Assembly (NCBI GenBank): GCA_003455945.1
Contig: DMPQ01000351.1
Coordinates: 2,972 to 9,506, forward strand
From: Planctomycetaceae bacterium
Lineage (GTDB): Bacteria > Planctomycetota > Planctomycetia > Pirellulales > Pirellulaceae
Length of the DNA stretch: 6,535 nt
Reading direction: 5' to 3'
Position 1 is the stretch's first letter. Each line of letters begins with the position of its first letter. Under the pieces are notes generated by a model, which did no database searches, was not told where the DNA came from, and saw only the letters and a program-made list of their open reading frames with translations. This document shows positions 1 to 6,453 of the stretch, piece by piece. The position numbers and the translations under genes were made by a program.

Positions 1-2
1 GC

Positions 3-1775
3 TTGGCGGTTCTCGATCCGTCGATCGATCCGCCCGCCGAGATTCTCTTCGATCACGAGTTCCGGCGAGGCGAGCTCCCGGCGTTCGCCTGGTACCGCGA
101 CGGTCGACAATTCCTGTTGGTCACGTCCGAGGGACTCCTGAGCGGCTATTCGATCGACGCGCCGGAGGCTCGATTCTCGGTTCGCTTGCCGGCCGAGCTC
201 GTCGCCGAAGCGCGCGGTCGATTCGCGGTTTCCGCGGACGGAACGCGTTTGGGGCTCGGCAACGCACTCTATCGCTTGGACGAACTCGAGCGACTCGGGG
301 CACGATCATCGACGGGTGACGGAGAGGTGCCGACGGTCGATGCCCCTCACCATCCGCTCGAAGAGCCGGTGGCGGCTTGGCTATCGGTCGCGGGGCGCGA
401 GTCGCTGATCGCTCTCTCGCCGAGCGGCATCCGGGTGGTCGACCCGCGGGGAGCCGAGAGACGGTTGTTCGACGGAGCATTGACGGCGGTACGCGTGACG
501 GCCGACGGTCGCTTCGTGACGGCCGTCGCGCTGGCTGCTGCCGACTCGCGAATCATCTCTTCCGTCATCGACAGTTCGCGCCCGTACTCGCGCTCGACGC
601 AGACACTCGTCGCGATCCCGCTTGCCGCCGAACCGATGAACGGCGGCGACGAAGGAGCCGCGGCGGGTGAAGCGACCGAGCCGGCGATCGAACGAGTCGC
701 GTGGACCGGCGGCGCGATTCTCGATGCGCTGCGCGATCCCGACGGCAACTGGCGGATCACGGTCCGGTCGTACGGAGCGGCCTTCGAGGCGTCGGAAGGC
801 GGAAGCGAAACGCTTCGGTTCGGAGATCATGCCGGGCCGATCACGGCGATGGTGCCGGTCTCCGACGAACGGTGGATCACCGGGTCGGCCGATCATCGCG
901 TGCAGCTCTGGCGACCCGGTGCGTCGATTCCGGATGCGGTTCTCGACGAGTTCGATCGGCCGATCCGACTGCTGGTCGTGTCGCCCGACGGATCGGCGAT
1001 CGCCATGGTGTCGGGGAGCGATCGATTGGAGCTGTCGAAGATCGATCAGGGGCTCAGCCGAACGGCTCGAATCGACCTGGGGGCCGAGATCGTCGGACTC
1101 GATTGGCACGCCGAGAACGGACTGCGAGTCGTCGTCGGGGACGGACGGTGGATCGCTCTCGACCAGGGGCTCGAAATCGTCCGAACGGTCGAGCTCGGAG
1201 CGATCCCCTACGCTTCGTCGCTCTCGCCCGACGGCAAGTTCCTCGCATGGTTCGATTTGCCGACCACCCCCGGGGCACCGACGACGTGGCATCGGATGAC
1301 CTGGTCGAGCGGCGAGCCGATCGAAGTGACTCTCGGACCTCCGCTCGCGGGAACGGTCCGCACCACGGATGCGACCGCCTGGACGAGTCGTGCGGATGGT
1401 CTCGCCATCCCCTGGGTCCGGACGATGGACGGCCGCATCGGACCGATCGATCTCGGCCTCGATCCGCCTCGAACGATCGACGCCGATCTGGACGGCGTTC
1501 TAGGCACGGCCGACGGATCCGAAACGTCGCTGCTCGCCGGGGAAGCGCTGCTGCGAGTCGTCGATCGGCAAGCGGGAACGACTCGGTTCGAGCTGCGCGA
1601 ACTGCAGCGACGTTCGGATCGTGCGCTCGGTCGCTTCCTGTCGACGCAGATCGTCTGGAGCGAAGCGGAGCGTCGCTGGTGGGTGATGCAGCCCGACGGC
1701 GAGCGGGTTACGTTCCCCGATGACCTTCCCGATCGAGCGCTGCGCGAGGCAGAGCGGGTCGGCGTAATGCCGTGA
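3..1775 (+). CDS. WD40-like beta-propeller repeat protein, possibly 5'-truncated
   Basis: The 590-residue reading frame is a chain of beta-propeller blades. The clearest WD40 unit is residues 276-304, with a His near its start, a GSADHRVQLW ending and a following R-P-G turn. Weaker blades carry the S-P/A-D-G-x turn typical of these repeats: FAVSADG (74-80), VRVTADG (163-169), LVVSPDG (324-330) and SSLSPDG (405-411). No signal peptide, membrane segment or catalytic domain is visible, so a scaffold or binding role is inferred from the fold. The first possible start is TTG at position 3, but the frame is open to the window edge and no ribosome binding site can be seen, so the true N-terminus may lie upstream and bring further domains. 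Blades after about residue 420 are degenerate. The gene ends at TGA 1773-1775 and converges on the minus-strand gene at 1880. The frame and propeller nature are secure; the exact role is unknown. Confidence 0.8.
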   Translation: MAVLDPSIDPPAEILFDHEFRRGELPAFAWYRDGRQFLLVTSEGLLSGYSIDAPEARFSVRLPAELVAEARGRFAVSADGTRLGLGNALYRLDELERLGARSSTGDGEVPTVDAPHHPLEEPVAAWLSVAGRESLIALSPSGIRVVDPRGAERRLFDGALTAVRVTADGRFVTAVALAAADSRIISSVIDSSRPYSRSTQTLVAIPLAAEPMNGGDEGAAAGEATEPAIERVAWTGGAILDALRDPDGNWRITVRSYGAAFEASEGGSETLRFGDHAGPITAMVPVSDERWITGSADHRVQLWRPGASIPDAVLDEFDRPIRLLVVSPDGSAIAMVSGSDRLELSKIDQGLSRTARIDLGAEIVGLDWHAENGLRVVVGDGRWIALDQGLEIVRTVELGAIPYASSLSPDGKFLAWFDLPTTPGAPTTWHRMTWSSGEPIEVTLGPPLAGTVRTTDATAWTSRADGLAIPWVRTMDGRIGPIDLGLDPPRTIDADLDGVLGTADGSETSLLAGEALLRVVDRQAGTTRFELRELQRRSDRALGRFLSTQIVWSEAERRWWVMQPDGERVTFPDDLPDRALREAERVGVMP

Positions 1776-1801
1776 ATGGCAAAACGAACGTTGATACCGG
1801 A

Positions 1802-1833
1802 GCGGTCACGGCGAGTTCGATCGTCGTGACCGC
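1802..1833. terminator. Bidirectional hairpin terminator between convergent genes
   Basis: GCGGTCACGGCGA (1802-1814) pairs with TCGTCGTGACCGC (1821-1833). The outer 9 bp are perfect, one G-T wobble follows (1811/1824), then three more pairs close on a 6-base loop. It lies 26 bases after the propeller-gene stop and 46 bases after the stop of the minus-strand gene, the usual place for a shared terminator. On the plus strand no T-run follows. On the minus strand a short TTTT lies about 17 bases past the stem, so the structure is not a textbook intrinsic terminator, though this is common in GC-rich phyla. Confidence 0.65.
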
Positions 1834-1879
1834 CATCCGTGTGATTGCACGCGACTCGATTCGTCGACCGACCGTTCCG

Positions 1880-2398
1880 TTACTCATCCAAGGCCGCGGT
1901 TGCATCCGTTCCGAGGAGGTGAACCGCGGCGAGTTTCGCTTGCTCCAGAGCGACCTTTCTGGCGAGGTCGACGGTTACCGCGACGACGAAGAAGTCCCGA
2001 TAGAGGCTGGACTTCTTATCGAGCGACTCCAGCAGAAAACGGAACTTCCAGCTGCTGTCACCGTGAGCGAGCCAGGTCGGAGGGCAAATGCACTCAGTCG
2101 GATCACCGGGGCGAGTCGATTCGAATTGGTACATGAAGTCGACCTTCGGGCCATTGCACGTGCCGTGAACGACGAAGCTCGCCAAATCTTGGGCGCACTC
2201 GAGCGCTGCTGCGGGCGACCCCCCTTCACCGATCACCATGTAGAACTGCATGTTGTGCAAGAAGCCGCCGGTCAGGACGTGAGTCCCTCGCAGGTCCTGA
2301 TTCTCCTGACTCTCCTGCGCCAGCCCTCGGCTGCCGAGAACCGAGCCGCCGAGAAGAGCTGCAAGGCCCATCCGACCCAACACGCGTCGACTGATCAT
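1880..2398 (-). CDS. Exported protein of unknown function with a Tat-like signal peptide
   Basis: I do not recognise this 172-residue protein. The start is ATG 2396-2398, chosen because AAGGA (2406-2410) sits 7 bases upstream and because the signal peptide begins exactly there; the frame is open further upstream but that stretch looks like leader. Residues 3-8 (SRRVLG) resemble a twin-arginine motif, followed by a hydrophobic run (10-22) and a likely cleavage after GLA (25-27), so export by Tat, or by Sec, is inferred. The mature part has four cysteines (C68, C81, C103, C105), which suggests disulfides or metal binding. C103 and C105 form a CxC followed by two prolines. A final amphipathic helix (about 144-163) ends in an acidic tail. 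It converges on the propeller gene and is separated by 337 bases from the next gene upstream, so it probably has its own promoter. Its codon use appears somewhat less GC-biased than its neighbours by eye. Confidence 0.72.
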   Translation of the reverse strand: MISRRVLGRMGLAALLGGSVLGSRGLAQESQENQDLRGTHVLTGGFLHNMQFYMVIGEGGSPAAALECAQDLASFVVHGTCNGPKVDFMYQFESTRPGDPTECICPPTWLAHGDSSWKFRFLLESLDKKSSLYRDFFVVAVTVDLARKVALEQAKLAAVHLLGTDATAALDE

Positions 2399-2735
2399 GA
2401 GACGATCCTTTGCCAGGTGAAGCGGTGACGAGACGCGTCGTTCGAGAGTTGACCGCCGTTCGAGTCGGTGACGCTCGCCGTGACGAGTCTCGACCGACGA
2501 ACGATGGCCAAGGCGATCGACGGGCCACATTCTAATGAGGCCGATCTCCCCGTCGCTCGGATCGAGGTTCCGCCGAGGCCCGAAGGGCAAAACGGAATCG
2601 ACCGAGCGGCTTCGTGGCCCCGCTTCGGGCTGGGGTTAACCCTGCCTCTACGGCGTCGCAGCGTCACCGACGTCATGCTGAAGCCGTCCTCTTCCGCAGC
2701 AAGCTCGCACGACGACGGCTCGCCCGATACGACGA
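2399..2735. other. Intergenic stretch with no gene; possible leader and promoter of the exported-protein gene
   Basis: No reading frame here looks like a real protein; those on both strands are Arg-rich shadows. It holds the ribosome binding site AAGGA (2406-2410, minus). A TAGAAT box (2529-2534, minus) could be a -10 element but has no convincing -35, and it would leave a leader of about 130 bases. There is a perfect 10-bp palindrome GGGTTAACCC (2633-2642), next to a short CCCG-CTT-CGGG hairpin (2619-2629). Either could be an operator or a weak terminator for the hydrolase gene that ends at 2736. None of these sites is firm. Confidence 0.4.
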
Positions 2736-3557
2736 TCACGAGGACCGGTCGCACGACGCTTGTTCGGACGAGGCTTGTTCGCATGACGCGAGCCACCACG
2801 CGAGCAGCGACTGCAGCTCGGGCCATGCCGCTTCGGGAATCGGATCGGCGTGATCGGCTCCGGCGAGCAACAGTCGCCGCTGCGGGCCGGCGAGTCGCGC
2901 GAGCAGTTCGTCCTGCAGCGGCTTCGGGACGATCGAGTCGCGTTCCGACTGGATCACCAGCGCCGGCACCTTGACCCGTTCGGCGAGCGCGAGCGAATGC
3001 CATTCGGGGCCGAGCCCGGCGAGCAGCCAGCCAGCCAACCATCGGCCGCCGCGCCGCTCGGCGCCTCGCTCGATCAATCGTTCGAGCGGCGGCGGATTGC
3101 GCAGCGAGATGCCGTCGACCGGATGGCGACTCGCATGATCGAGCGTTCGGAGCGAACCGAGGCTGTTGCCCCAGACGAGCACGAGCGCATCGGGCCAGCG
3201 TCGAGCCGTCTCGGCGGCGACCGCGTCGACCAGTCGCCGTCCGTCGCGCAGCGTCGCTCGTCCCGCGGCTCGGCCGTAACCGGGCGGATTGACCGCCGCG
3301 ACGATGCCGGAACGATCCGGCCAGAGCGACAGCGGCTGAGGGCCCGCCTGTTCGGCTCGCCCGCTCGTCCCCGGATACTTCAGCACGACGATCGGCCGTG
3401 CGTCGGCAGCGGCTCGGGGGCCCGATACCCGGCGGACCCAGAGTTGGGCCGAGCGTTTCGGGCCGAGCGGCAACTCGATCCGCTCGGCTCCTTCCGCCTC
3501 GAGCGGATCACGATTCGGCTGGAGGACCAGACGATCGAGCAGCGTCGCGCGGATCAC
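2736..3557 (-). CDS. Alpha/beta hydrolase-fold protein (esterase/lipase-like)
   Basis: This 273-residue protein has the hydrolase triad in order: nucleophile S132 in WGNSLG (a GxSxG elbow with Asn at the second position), D207 in SERDSIVP, and H236 in GADHADP. NPPGYG (90-95) fits the region that forms the oxyanion hole. No signal peptide is seen, so it should be cytoplasmic. The substrate cannot be named. The start is GTG 3555-3557, supported by AGGGGAG (3564-3570) six bases upstream. It overlaps the stop of the BFD-like gene as GTGA, so translational coupling with that gene is likely. The last 16 residues are odd: after a Trp-rich helix (LLAWWLA) the chain ends in a Cys/Ser/Gln-rich tail built from 15-bp repeats (A-S-C/S-E-Q). 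Stop is TGA 2736-2738. The family call is firm, the specific activity open. Confidence 0.85.
   Translation of the reverse strand: MIRATLLDRLVLQPNRDPLEAEGAERIELPLGPKRSAQLWVRRVSGPRAAADARPIVVLKYPGTSGRAEQAGPQPLSLWPDRSGIVAAVNPPGYGRAAGRATLRDGRRLVDAVAAETARRWPDALVLVWGNSLGSLRTLDHASRHPVDGISLRNPPPLERLIERGAERRGGRWLAGWLLAGLGPEWHSLALAERVKVPALVIQSERDSIVPKPLQDELLARLAGPQRRLLLAGADHADPIPEAAWPELQSLLAWWLASCEQASSEQASCDRSS
2745..2789 (-). repeat. Three imperfect 15-bp tandem repeats in the hydrolase C-terminal tail
   Basis: Read on the minus strand, GCGTCATGCGAACAA (2775-2789) is followed by GCCTCGTCCGAACAA (2760-2774) and then by a diverged third unit, GCGTCGTGCGACCGG (2745-2759). They encode A-S-C-E-Q, A-S-S-E-Q and A-S-C-D-R. 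The repeats lie after the last structural helix of the hydrolase and just before its stop, so they look like a late extension of the coding region by slippage or duplication. Confidence 0.7.
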
Positions 3558-3958
3558 TCGCCGCTCCCCTCGCCGACATTCTCGGCCGTGTCGTCGGGGA
3601 GCGGAGCGGCACCGGGAGGAGGGGTCCCCTTGCCGGCTCGAACATGTGCCGCTCGCCGGCGAGCGTACTCGTCACGGTCGATCGCATCGATCGACGGTCC
3701 CTGGTCCGTTGCCGGCAAGTCCGCCGACGGTCGGCTGGTGACGTACCGGAGCGACGAGTCGAGTGGTTCCCCTCGTCGCTCGAGATCCCGTTCGAACAGT
3801 CGATGCAGAAAGGGGCGGCACCAGCCGCAGCCGGTTCCCGCCCCGAAGCACTCGGACAACTGACTGGCGCGGCGCAGTCGATGCGTCCGCAGGTAGTTCT
3901 CGAGCTTCCGACGCGTGACGTGGAAACACAAGCAGAGTTCGTCATCCGGCTGCATCAT
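3554..3958 (-). CDS. BFD-like [2Fe-2S]-binding protein (bacterioferritin-associated ferredoxin type)
   Basis: The first 55 of 134 residues form a BFD-like [2Fe-2S] domain, with ligands C9 and C11 in CLCFHVT and C44 and C47 in TGCGWC, spaced as in bacterioferritin-associated ferredoxins. A fifth cysteine, C37, lies just before the second pair. The family transfers electrons, classically to release iron from bacterioferritin; here the partner is unknown. The remaining 80 residues are not BFD: a polar linker, a basic helix around DEYARRRAAHVRAG (97-109), a Gly/Pro-rich turn (GKGTPPPG) and an acidic end. Two adjacent ATGs compete. GAGG (3963-3966) is 4 bases from the first (3956-3958) and 7 from the second (3953-3955), so the true start may be the second. 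It follows the DUF1080 gene by 49 bases and overlaps the hydrolase start as GTGA, so it sits mid-operon. The domain call is firm, the biological role inferred only. Confidence 0.85.
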   Translation of the reverse strand: MMQPDDELCLCFHVTRRKLENYLRTHRLRRASQLSECFGAGTGCGWCRPFLHRLFERDLERRGEPLDSSLRYVTSRPSADLPATDQGPSIDAIDRDEYARRRAAHVRAGKGTPPPGAAPLPDDTAENVGEGSGE

Positions 3959-4007
3959 CGCACCTCGGGGGGCGAACTCGCGAGCGAACCGACGCGTCGA
4001 CGGCGAC

Positions 4008-4793
4008 TCATTCGGTCGGCGGCGTACCGACGTGAGGCGTGACGTTCTCGCGGATCCAGATGTTGCGGAAGCGAGTCGGATTGCCGTGATCCTGGATGTG
4101 GATCGGCGCCGTCGCCCCGTGCGGCTTGTAGCTCGGCGGCGCGTCCCACGCCGTGTCTCCCTGCAGCTCGAAGTGATGCTGGACGAGGACCCCGTTGTGC
4201 AGGACCGTCACGTAGGCCGGCTTGACCAGCGTCCCGTCCTCGGCGAACTGCGGCGCGTCGAAGATGATGTCGTAGCTCTGCCACTCCCCCGGCTTGCGAC
4301 AGGCGTTGACGATCGGCGGCTGCTGCTTGTAGACCGACGCGCACTGGCCGTCGAAGTAGGTCGTGTTGTCGTAGCTGTCGAGGATCTGCACCTCGTAGCG
4401 ACCCATCAGATAGATGCCGCTGTTGCCTCGCCCCTGACCCTCGCCCGAGACTTCGGCCGGAGTCGCGAACTCGACGTGCAGTTGGCACGAACCGAACGAC
4501 TGCTTCGTCGTGACGCCCCCTCCTCGCACCGTCGCGACGCCGTCTTCGACGATCCAGTTACCGCCGTCGAAGGCCGACATGTCGGTCCCGTCGAACAGGA
4601 CGATCGCATCGGACGGAGGCCGGACGCCGTCTCCGGGGTCGATCACCGGCGGCTCGGGCCAGACGATGCCGCTCTTGTACTCGTCGGCACCCGGCGAGAG
4701 TCCCTTCGAGACGACCGCACTACCGATCGCCGTCGAGACGGCGATCGCGATCGCCAGAATCCCTCCCCACCCACGCATGCAGCAGCAGCTCAT
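4008..4793 (-). CDS. Secreted DUF1080 protein (3-keto-disaccharide hydrolase domain)
   Basis: The 261-residue protein has an N-terminal Cys cluster (MSCCCM), a hydrophobic segment (11-28) that acts as signal peptide or anchor, and then one DUF1080 domain (about 61-250). Recognisable blocks are SDAIVLFDGTDMSAF (61-75), GNSGIYLMGRYEVQILDSY (123-141), CASVYKQQPP (151-160), GEWQSYDIIFDAPQF (169-183) and a C-terminal stretch beginning PIHIQDHGNP (230-239). The fold is a concanavalin-like jelly roll; characterised members hydrolyse 3-keto-glycosides, and the family is greatly expanded in Planctomycetota. Activity outside the cytoplasm is inferred from the signal segment. The start is ATG 4791-4793, with GAGAG (4803-4807) 9 bases upstream. 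The frame is open 19 codons further up, but those residues are Arg/Pro-rich leader and would bury the signal. It is the first gene of the minus-strand cluster. No lipobox is visible despite the early cysteines. Confidence 0.9.
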   Translation of the reverse strand: MSCCCMRGWGGILAIAIAVSTAIGSAVVSKGLSPGADEYKSGIVWPEPPVIDPGDGVRPPSDAIVLFDGTDMSAFDGGNWIVEDGVATVRGGGVTTKQSFGSCQLHVEFATPAEVSGEGQGRGNSGIYLMGRYEVQILDSYDNTTYFDGQCASVYKQQPPIVNACRKPGEWQSYDIIFDAPQFAEDGTLVKPAYVTVLHNGVLVQHHFELQGDTAWDAPPSYKPHGATAPIHIQDHGNPTRFRNIWIRENVTPHVGTPPTE

Positions 4794-4868
4794 CGTTCGA
4801 TTCTCTCGGTAGCGGACGATCGTCGGTCGCGGCGCCGAACCCCTCGGCACCGAGCCGATCAGTATGCG
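4794..4868 (-). promoter_or_regulatory. Leader and possible promoter region of the DUF1080 operon
   Basis: This is the short stretch between the operon's first ATG and the structured repeat region. It holds the ribosome binding site GAGAG (4803-4807). A weak -10-like CATACT (4861-4866, minus) lacks a clear -35. A 4-bp hairpin CTCG-CGAG (4843-4854) is too small to interpret. If the operon promoter is here, its upstream sequence is the palindromic repeat and the IS110 element, so the original upstream region may have been changed by insertion. Confidence 0.25.
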
Positions 4869-4911
4869 CCGTGCCGGTCGGCGAGGCTACGCGGCGGGCT
4901 GTAAGGCACGG
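4869..4911. repeat. Seven-bp inverted repeat enclosing 29 bases
   Basis: CCGTGCC (4869-4875) is the exact reverse complement of GGCACGG (4905-4911). It borders the double palindrome that starts at 4911 and could be part of the same folded unit, but it has no counterpart on the other side, and one 7-bp match with a 29-base loop can arise by chance in GC-rich DNA. Confidence 0.3.
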
Positions 4912-5046
4912 GAATGGTCGTGGGCCCGGCCACTCCGTGGCCGAGGCAAGGTTTCGTGGCGCTACCGGACGAGCTTCGAGGCGTGAATCGTGTCGATACG
5001 AAACCGACCTCGGGCTCGGAGAGCCCGGGGCCACATTCGACCGCCC
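4911..5046. repeat. REPIN-like double palindrome: two inverted hairpin units around a central spacer
   Basis: Two copies of a ~45-nt unit lie in inverted orientation, 4911-4957 (+) and 4998-5046 (-), symmetric about 4977/4978, where the central TCGA falls. Each copy reads: GGTCG, a variable GC-rich link, a 7-bp stem, loop TCC, the stem partner, AGG, two or three bases, then GGTTTCGT. The left hairpin is CGGCCAC-TCC-GTGGCCG (4927-4943). The right, on the minus strand, is CGGGCTC-TCC-GAGCCCG (5011-5027). The fourth and sixth stem pairs differ between the copies, and both changes are compensated, which argues that the fold is under selection. The arms could also pair with each other through GGTTTCGT and CCGAGG. 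Inverted doublets of palindromic units are the hallmark of REPINs. The other possibility is a structured RNA of the adjacent IS110 element, which some subgroups encode after the transposase. Confidence 0.55.
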
Positions 5047-5078
5047 CCGGAGCGCAGTGTCCGAGGTGAGACACCAAG

Positions 5079-5094
5079 ACATCTGAGTTCTCCG
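5079..5094. repeat. Copy 1 of a 16-bp direct repeat, at the putative IS110 right end
   Basis: On the minus strand this copy reads CGGAGAACTCAGATGT. The second copy at 6483-6498 reads CGGATCACTCAGATGT, so 14 of 16 bases match, including an unbroken run of ten. This copy lies 20 bases after the transposase stop. Confidence 0.6.
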
Positions 5095-5099
5095 CAAGT

Positions 5100-5107
5100 G
5101 GTTTCCG
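5100..5107. repeat. Possible subterminal inverted repeat, transposase 3' side
   Basis: GGTTTCCG here is the exact reverse complement of CGGAAACC at 6454-6461, on the other side of the transposase. IS1111-group members of the IS110 family carry subterminal inverted repeats of similar length. Eight bases alone are weak evidence. Confidence 0.3.
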
Positions 5108-5114
5108 ACCGTTT

Positions 5115-6398
5115 TCAAGCGGCCGGCAGGTACTTGGCCAGGCCCGGCGTCTTCAGCAGCAACGCCCGCTCGTAGCGGGCGTCGTCGTAGGCGACGCGGT
5201 CCTTCCAGACCCGGTACAGGATCCGGATCCAGCAGCGAGCCAGCTTGCGTAGCGCGGCGTGGTGCTTCAGGCCTCGGTCGCGTTGGTACCGATAGTACGC
5301 CTTCGCCCACCGCGTCCATTTGCTCGTCGCGTTCGCCAGCTCGTGAAACGTCTGTTTCAGGTGCTGATTGCAGGCGCGCCGCCGAACGACCACACGCATC
5401 TTGCCGCTCTGACGGCAGACCGGAGACGTTCCCGAGAAGTTCGCCACTTCCTGAGCATCGCCGAACCGGTCGCGATCGCTGCCGAACGCCGCGATGACGC
5501 GCGGCAGCAGCGCCTTTCCGAGTCCCTTCACCCCGGCGAAGAGGTCGTGGTCCGGGTGCTTCGCGACCGCCTCCTTCAACGCCTCGTCGTACTCCGCGAC
5601 CGTCCGATTGGCCAGTTGGACGTGCTTCGCCAAGGCATGAGCCCGCATCGCGCAGACCCGGGCGATGACCTTGTCCCGGCAGTGCAGCGGCGCCGTCCGC
5701 AGCTGCTCCGCGAGCGTCTCCACGTTCGACTTGCCGGCGCCATGCTCGCGGAGCACGCGCACGATGTCGCAGCGACGAGCGCGGCTCAGTTCCTTCGGAT
5801 CGGACCACTTGCACACGATCGCCAGCAGGGCGCCGCATTCGTGCAGCTGCGTGGCAGCCAAGGTGAGCAGTTGAGGGTAGTACTTCGTCAGCAGATCCCG
5901 CAGTTGCACGCAGAATCGCGTCCGATCGTCGACCGCGGCGCGACGGGCTTCGGCCAGCTGGCCGAGGAGCCGCGTCGGTTCGTCGGCCGGTTCCCACCTC
6001 CGCAGATCACGGTGTCGCTCGAACAGGAACCGCGCCAACAGTCGAGCCTCGACCTTGTCGTCCTTGGCATCGACGTTGTTGAAGCTCTTGCGATAGGCGG
6101 CGAACTGCTGCGGGTTGATCGGGAAGAGACAGACGTTCTCGCGGTTCATGAGGGCGTAGATCAGCGCCCCGCGAGTCTGCTCGAGGATGATGGCGACCGG
6201 ACGTCCGTCGGCTCGTCGGACGAGCTCTCCGACCCAGTCGTCGATCGTGCCGGTCCCGTGCTCGAGGGACTGCTGCTGTACGAGCCTGCCGCCGGCGTCG
6301 ACCACGCAGAGGTCGTGCTTGGCGGAAGCCCAATCGATGCCGACGTAGAAGGCGAAATCGCGTGCCTCTTCGGTGCGAGGCGGTTTAGAATCGGTCAC
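5115..6398 (-). CDS. IS110-family transposase (DEDD/serine recombinase)
   Basis: The 427-residue protein has both halves of the family. The N-terminal RuvC-like domain shows D22 in VGIDWASAKHD, E73 in IILEQTRG, and D110 and D113 in NVDAKDDKVEARLL, matching the DEDD set. A long helical middle (about 140-290) follows. The C-terminal Tnp2 domain has GVKGLGKALLPRVIAAFG and then NFSGTSPVCRQSGK, where S331 is the expected catalytic serine. Such enzymes use a bridge RNA to join target and donor DNA and move the element through a circular form. The start is GTG 6396-6398, because AAGGAG (6406-6411) lies 7 bases upstream; a TTG 24 codons earlier lacks this. The protein is longer than the 326-residue IS621 enzyme, mainly in the middle helices. 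The gene is intact and likely active. It lies head to tail with the DUF1080 operon, 321 bases upstream of it. Confidence 0.95.
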   Translation of the reverse strand: MTDSKPPRTEEARDFAFYVGIDWASAKHDLCVVDAGGRLVQQQSLEHGTGTIDDWVGELVRRADGRPVAIILEQTRGALIYALMNRENVCLFPINPQQFAAYRKSFNNVDAKDDKVEARLLARFLFERHRDLRRWEPADEPTRLLGQLAEARRAAVDDRTRFCVQLRDLLTKYYPQLLTLAATQLHECGALLAIVCKWSDPKELSRARRCDIVRVLREHGAGKSNVETLAEQLRTAPLHCRDKVIARVCAMRAHALAKHVQLANRTVAEYDEALKEAVAKHPDHDLFAGVKGLGKALLPRVIAAFGSDRDRFGDAQEVANFSGTSPVCRQSGKMRVVVRRRACNQHLKQTFHELANATSKWTRWAKAYYRYQRDRGLKHHAALRKLARCWIRILYRVWKDRVAYDDARYERALLLKTPGLAKYLPAA

Positions 6399-6405
6399 GG
6401 TCGTT

Positions 6406-6411
6406 CTCCTT
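6406..6411 (-). promoter_or_regulatory. Ribosome binding site that fixes the transposase start
   Basis: AAGGAG on the minus strand, 7 bases before GTG 6396-6398. It is the best Shine-Dalgarno match in the window and decides the start in favour of GTG over the upstream TTG. Confidence 0.8.
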
Positions 6412-6453
6412 CGGCAAAAGGCAAGATCGGCCGCGTGCCGCTTCGACTTACTG

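Noticed and set aside
381..1292. Minus-strand and alternative plus-strand reading frames within the propeller gene
   Set aside because: They are rich in Arg, Ser and Asp without recognisable domains, while the 3-1775 frame has repeated propeller motifs.
1772..2428. Plus-strand frame starting at GTG 1772, overlapping the end of the propeller gene
   Set aside because: It would run through the terminator hairpin and antisense to the exported protein, which has a good ribosome binding site and signal peptide. The overlap with the previous stop is accidental.
2850..3863. Plus-strand frame opposite the hydrolase and the BFD-like gene
   Set aside because: It has no domain and spans the antisense of two recognised genes.
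3915..4904. Long plus-strand reading frame opposite the DUF1080 gene
   Set aside because: Its translation is rich in Arg, Asp and Val with no domain, and it lies antisense to a clearly recognised protein; it is a product of high GC content.
4927..4943. Hairpin 4927-4943 as an intrinsic terminator of the transposase
   Set aside because: No T-run follows on either strand, and an equivalent inverted copy at 5011-5027 shows it is half of a repeated structure.
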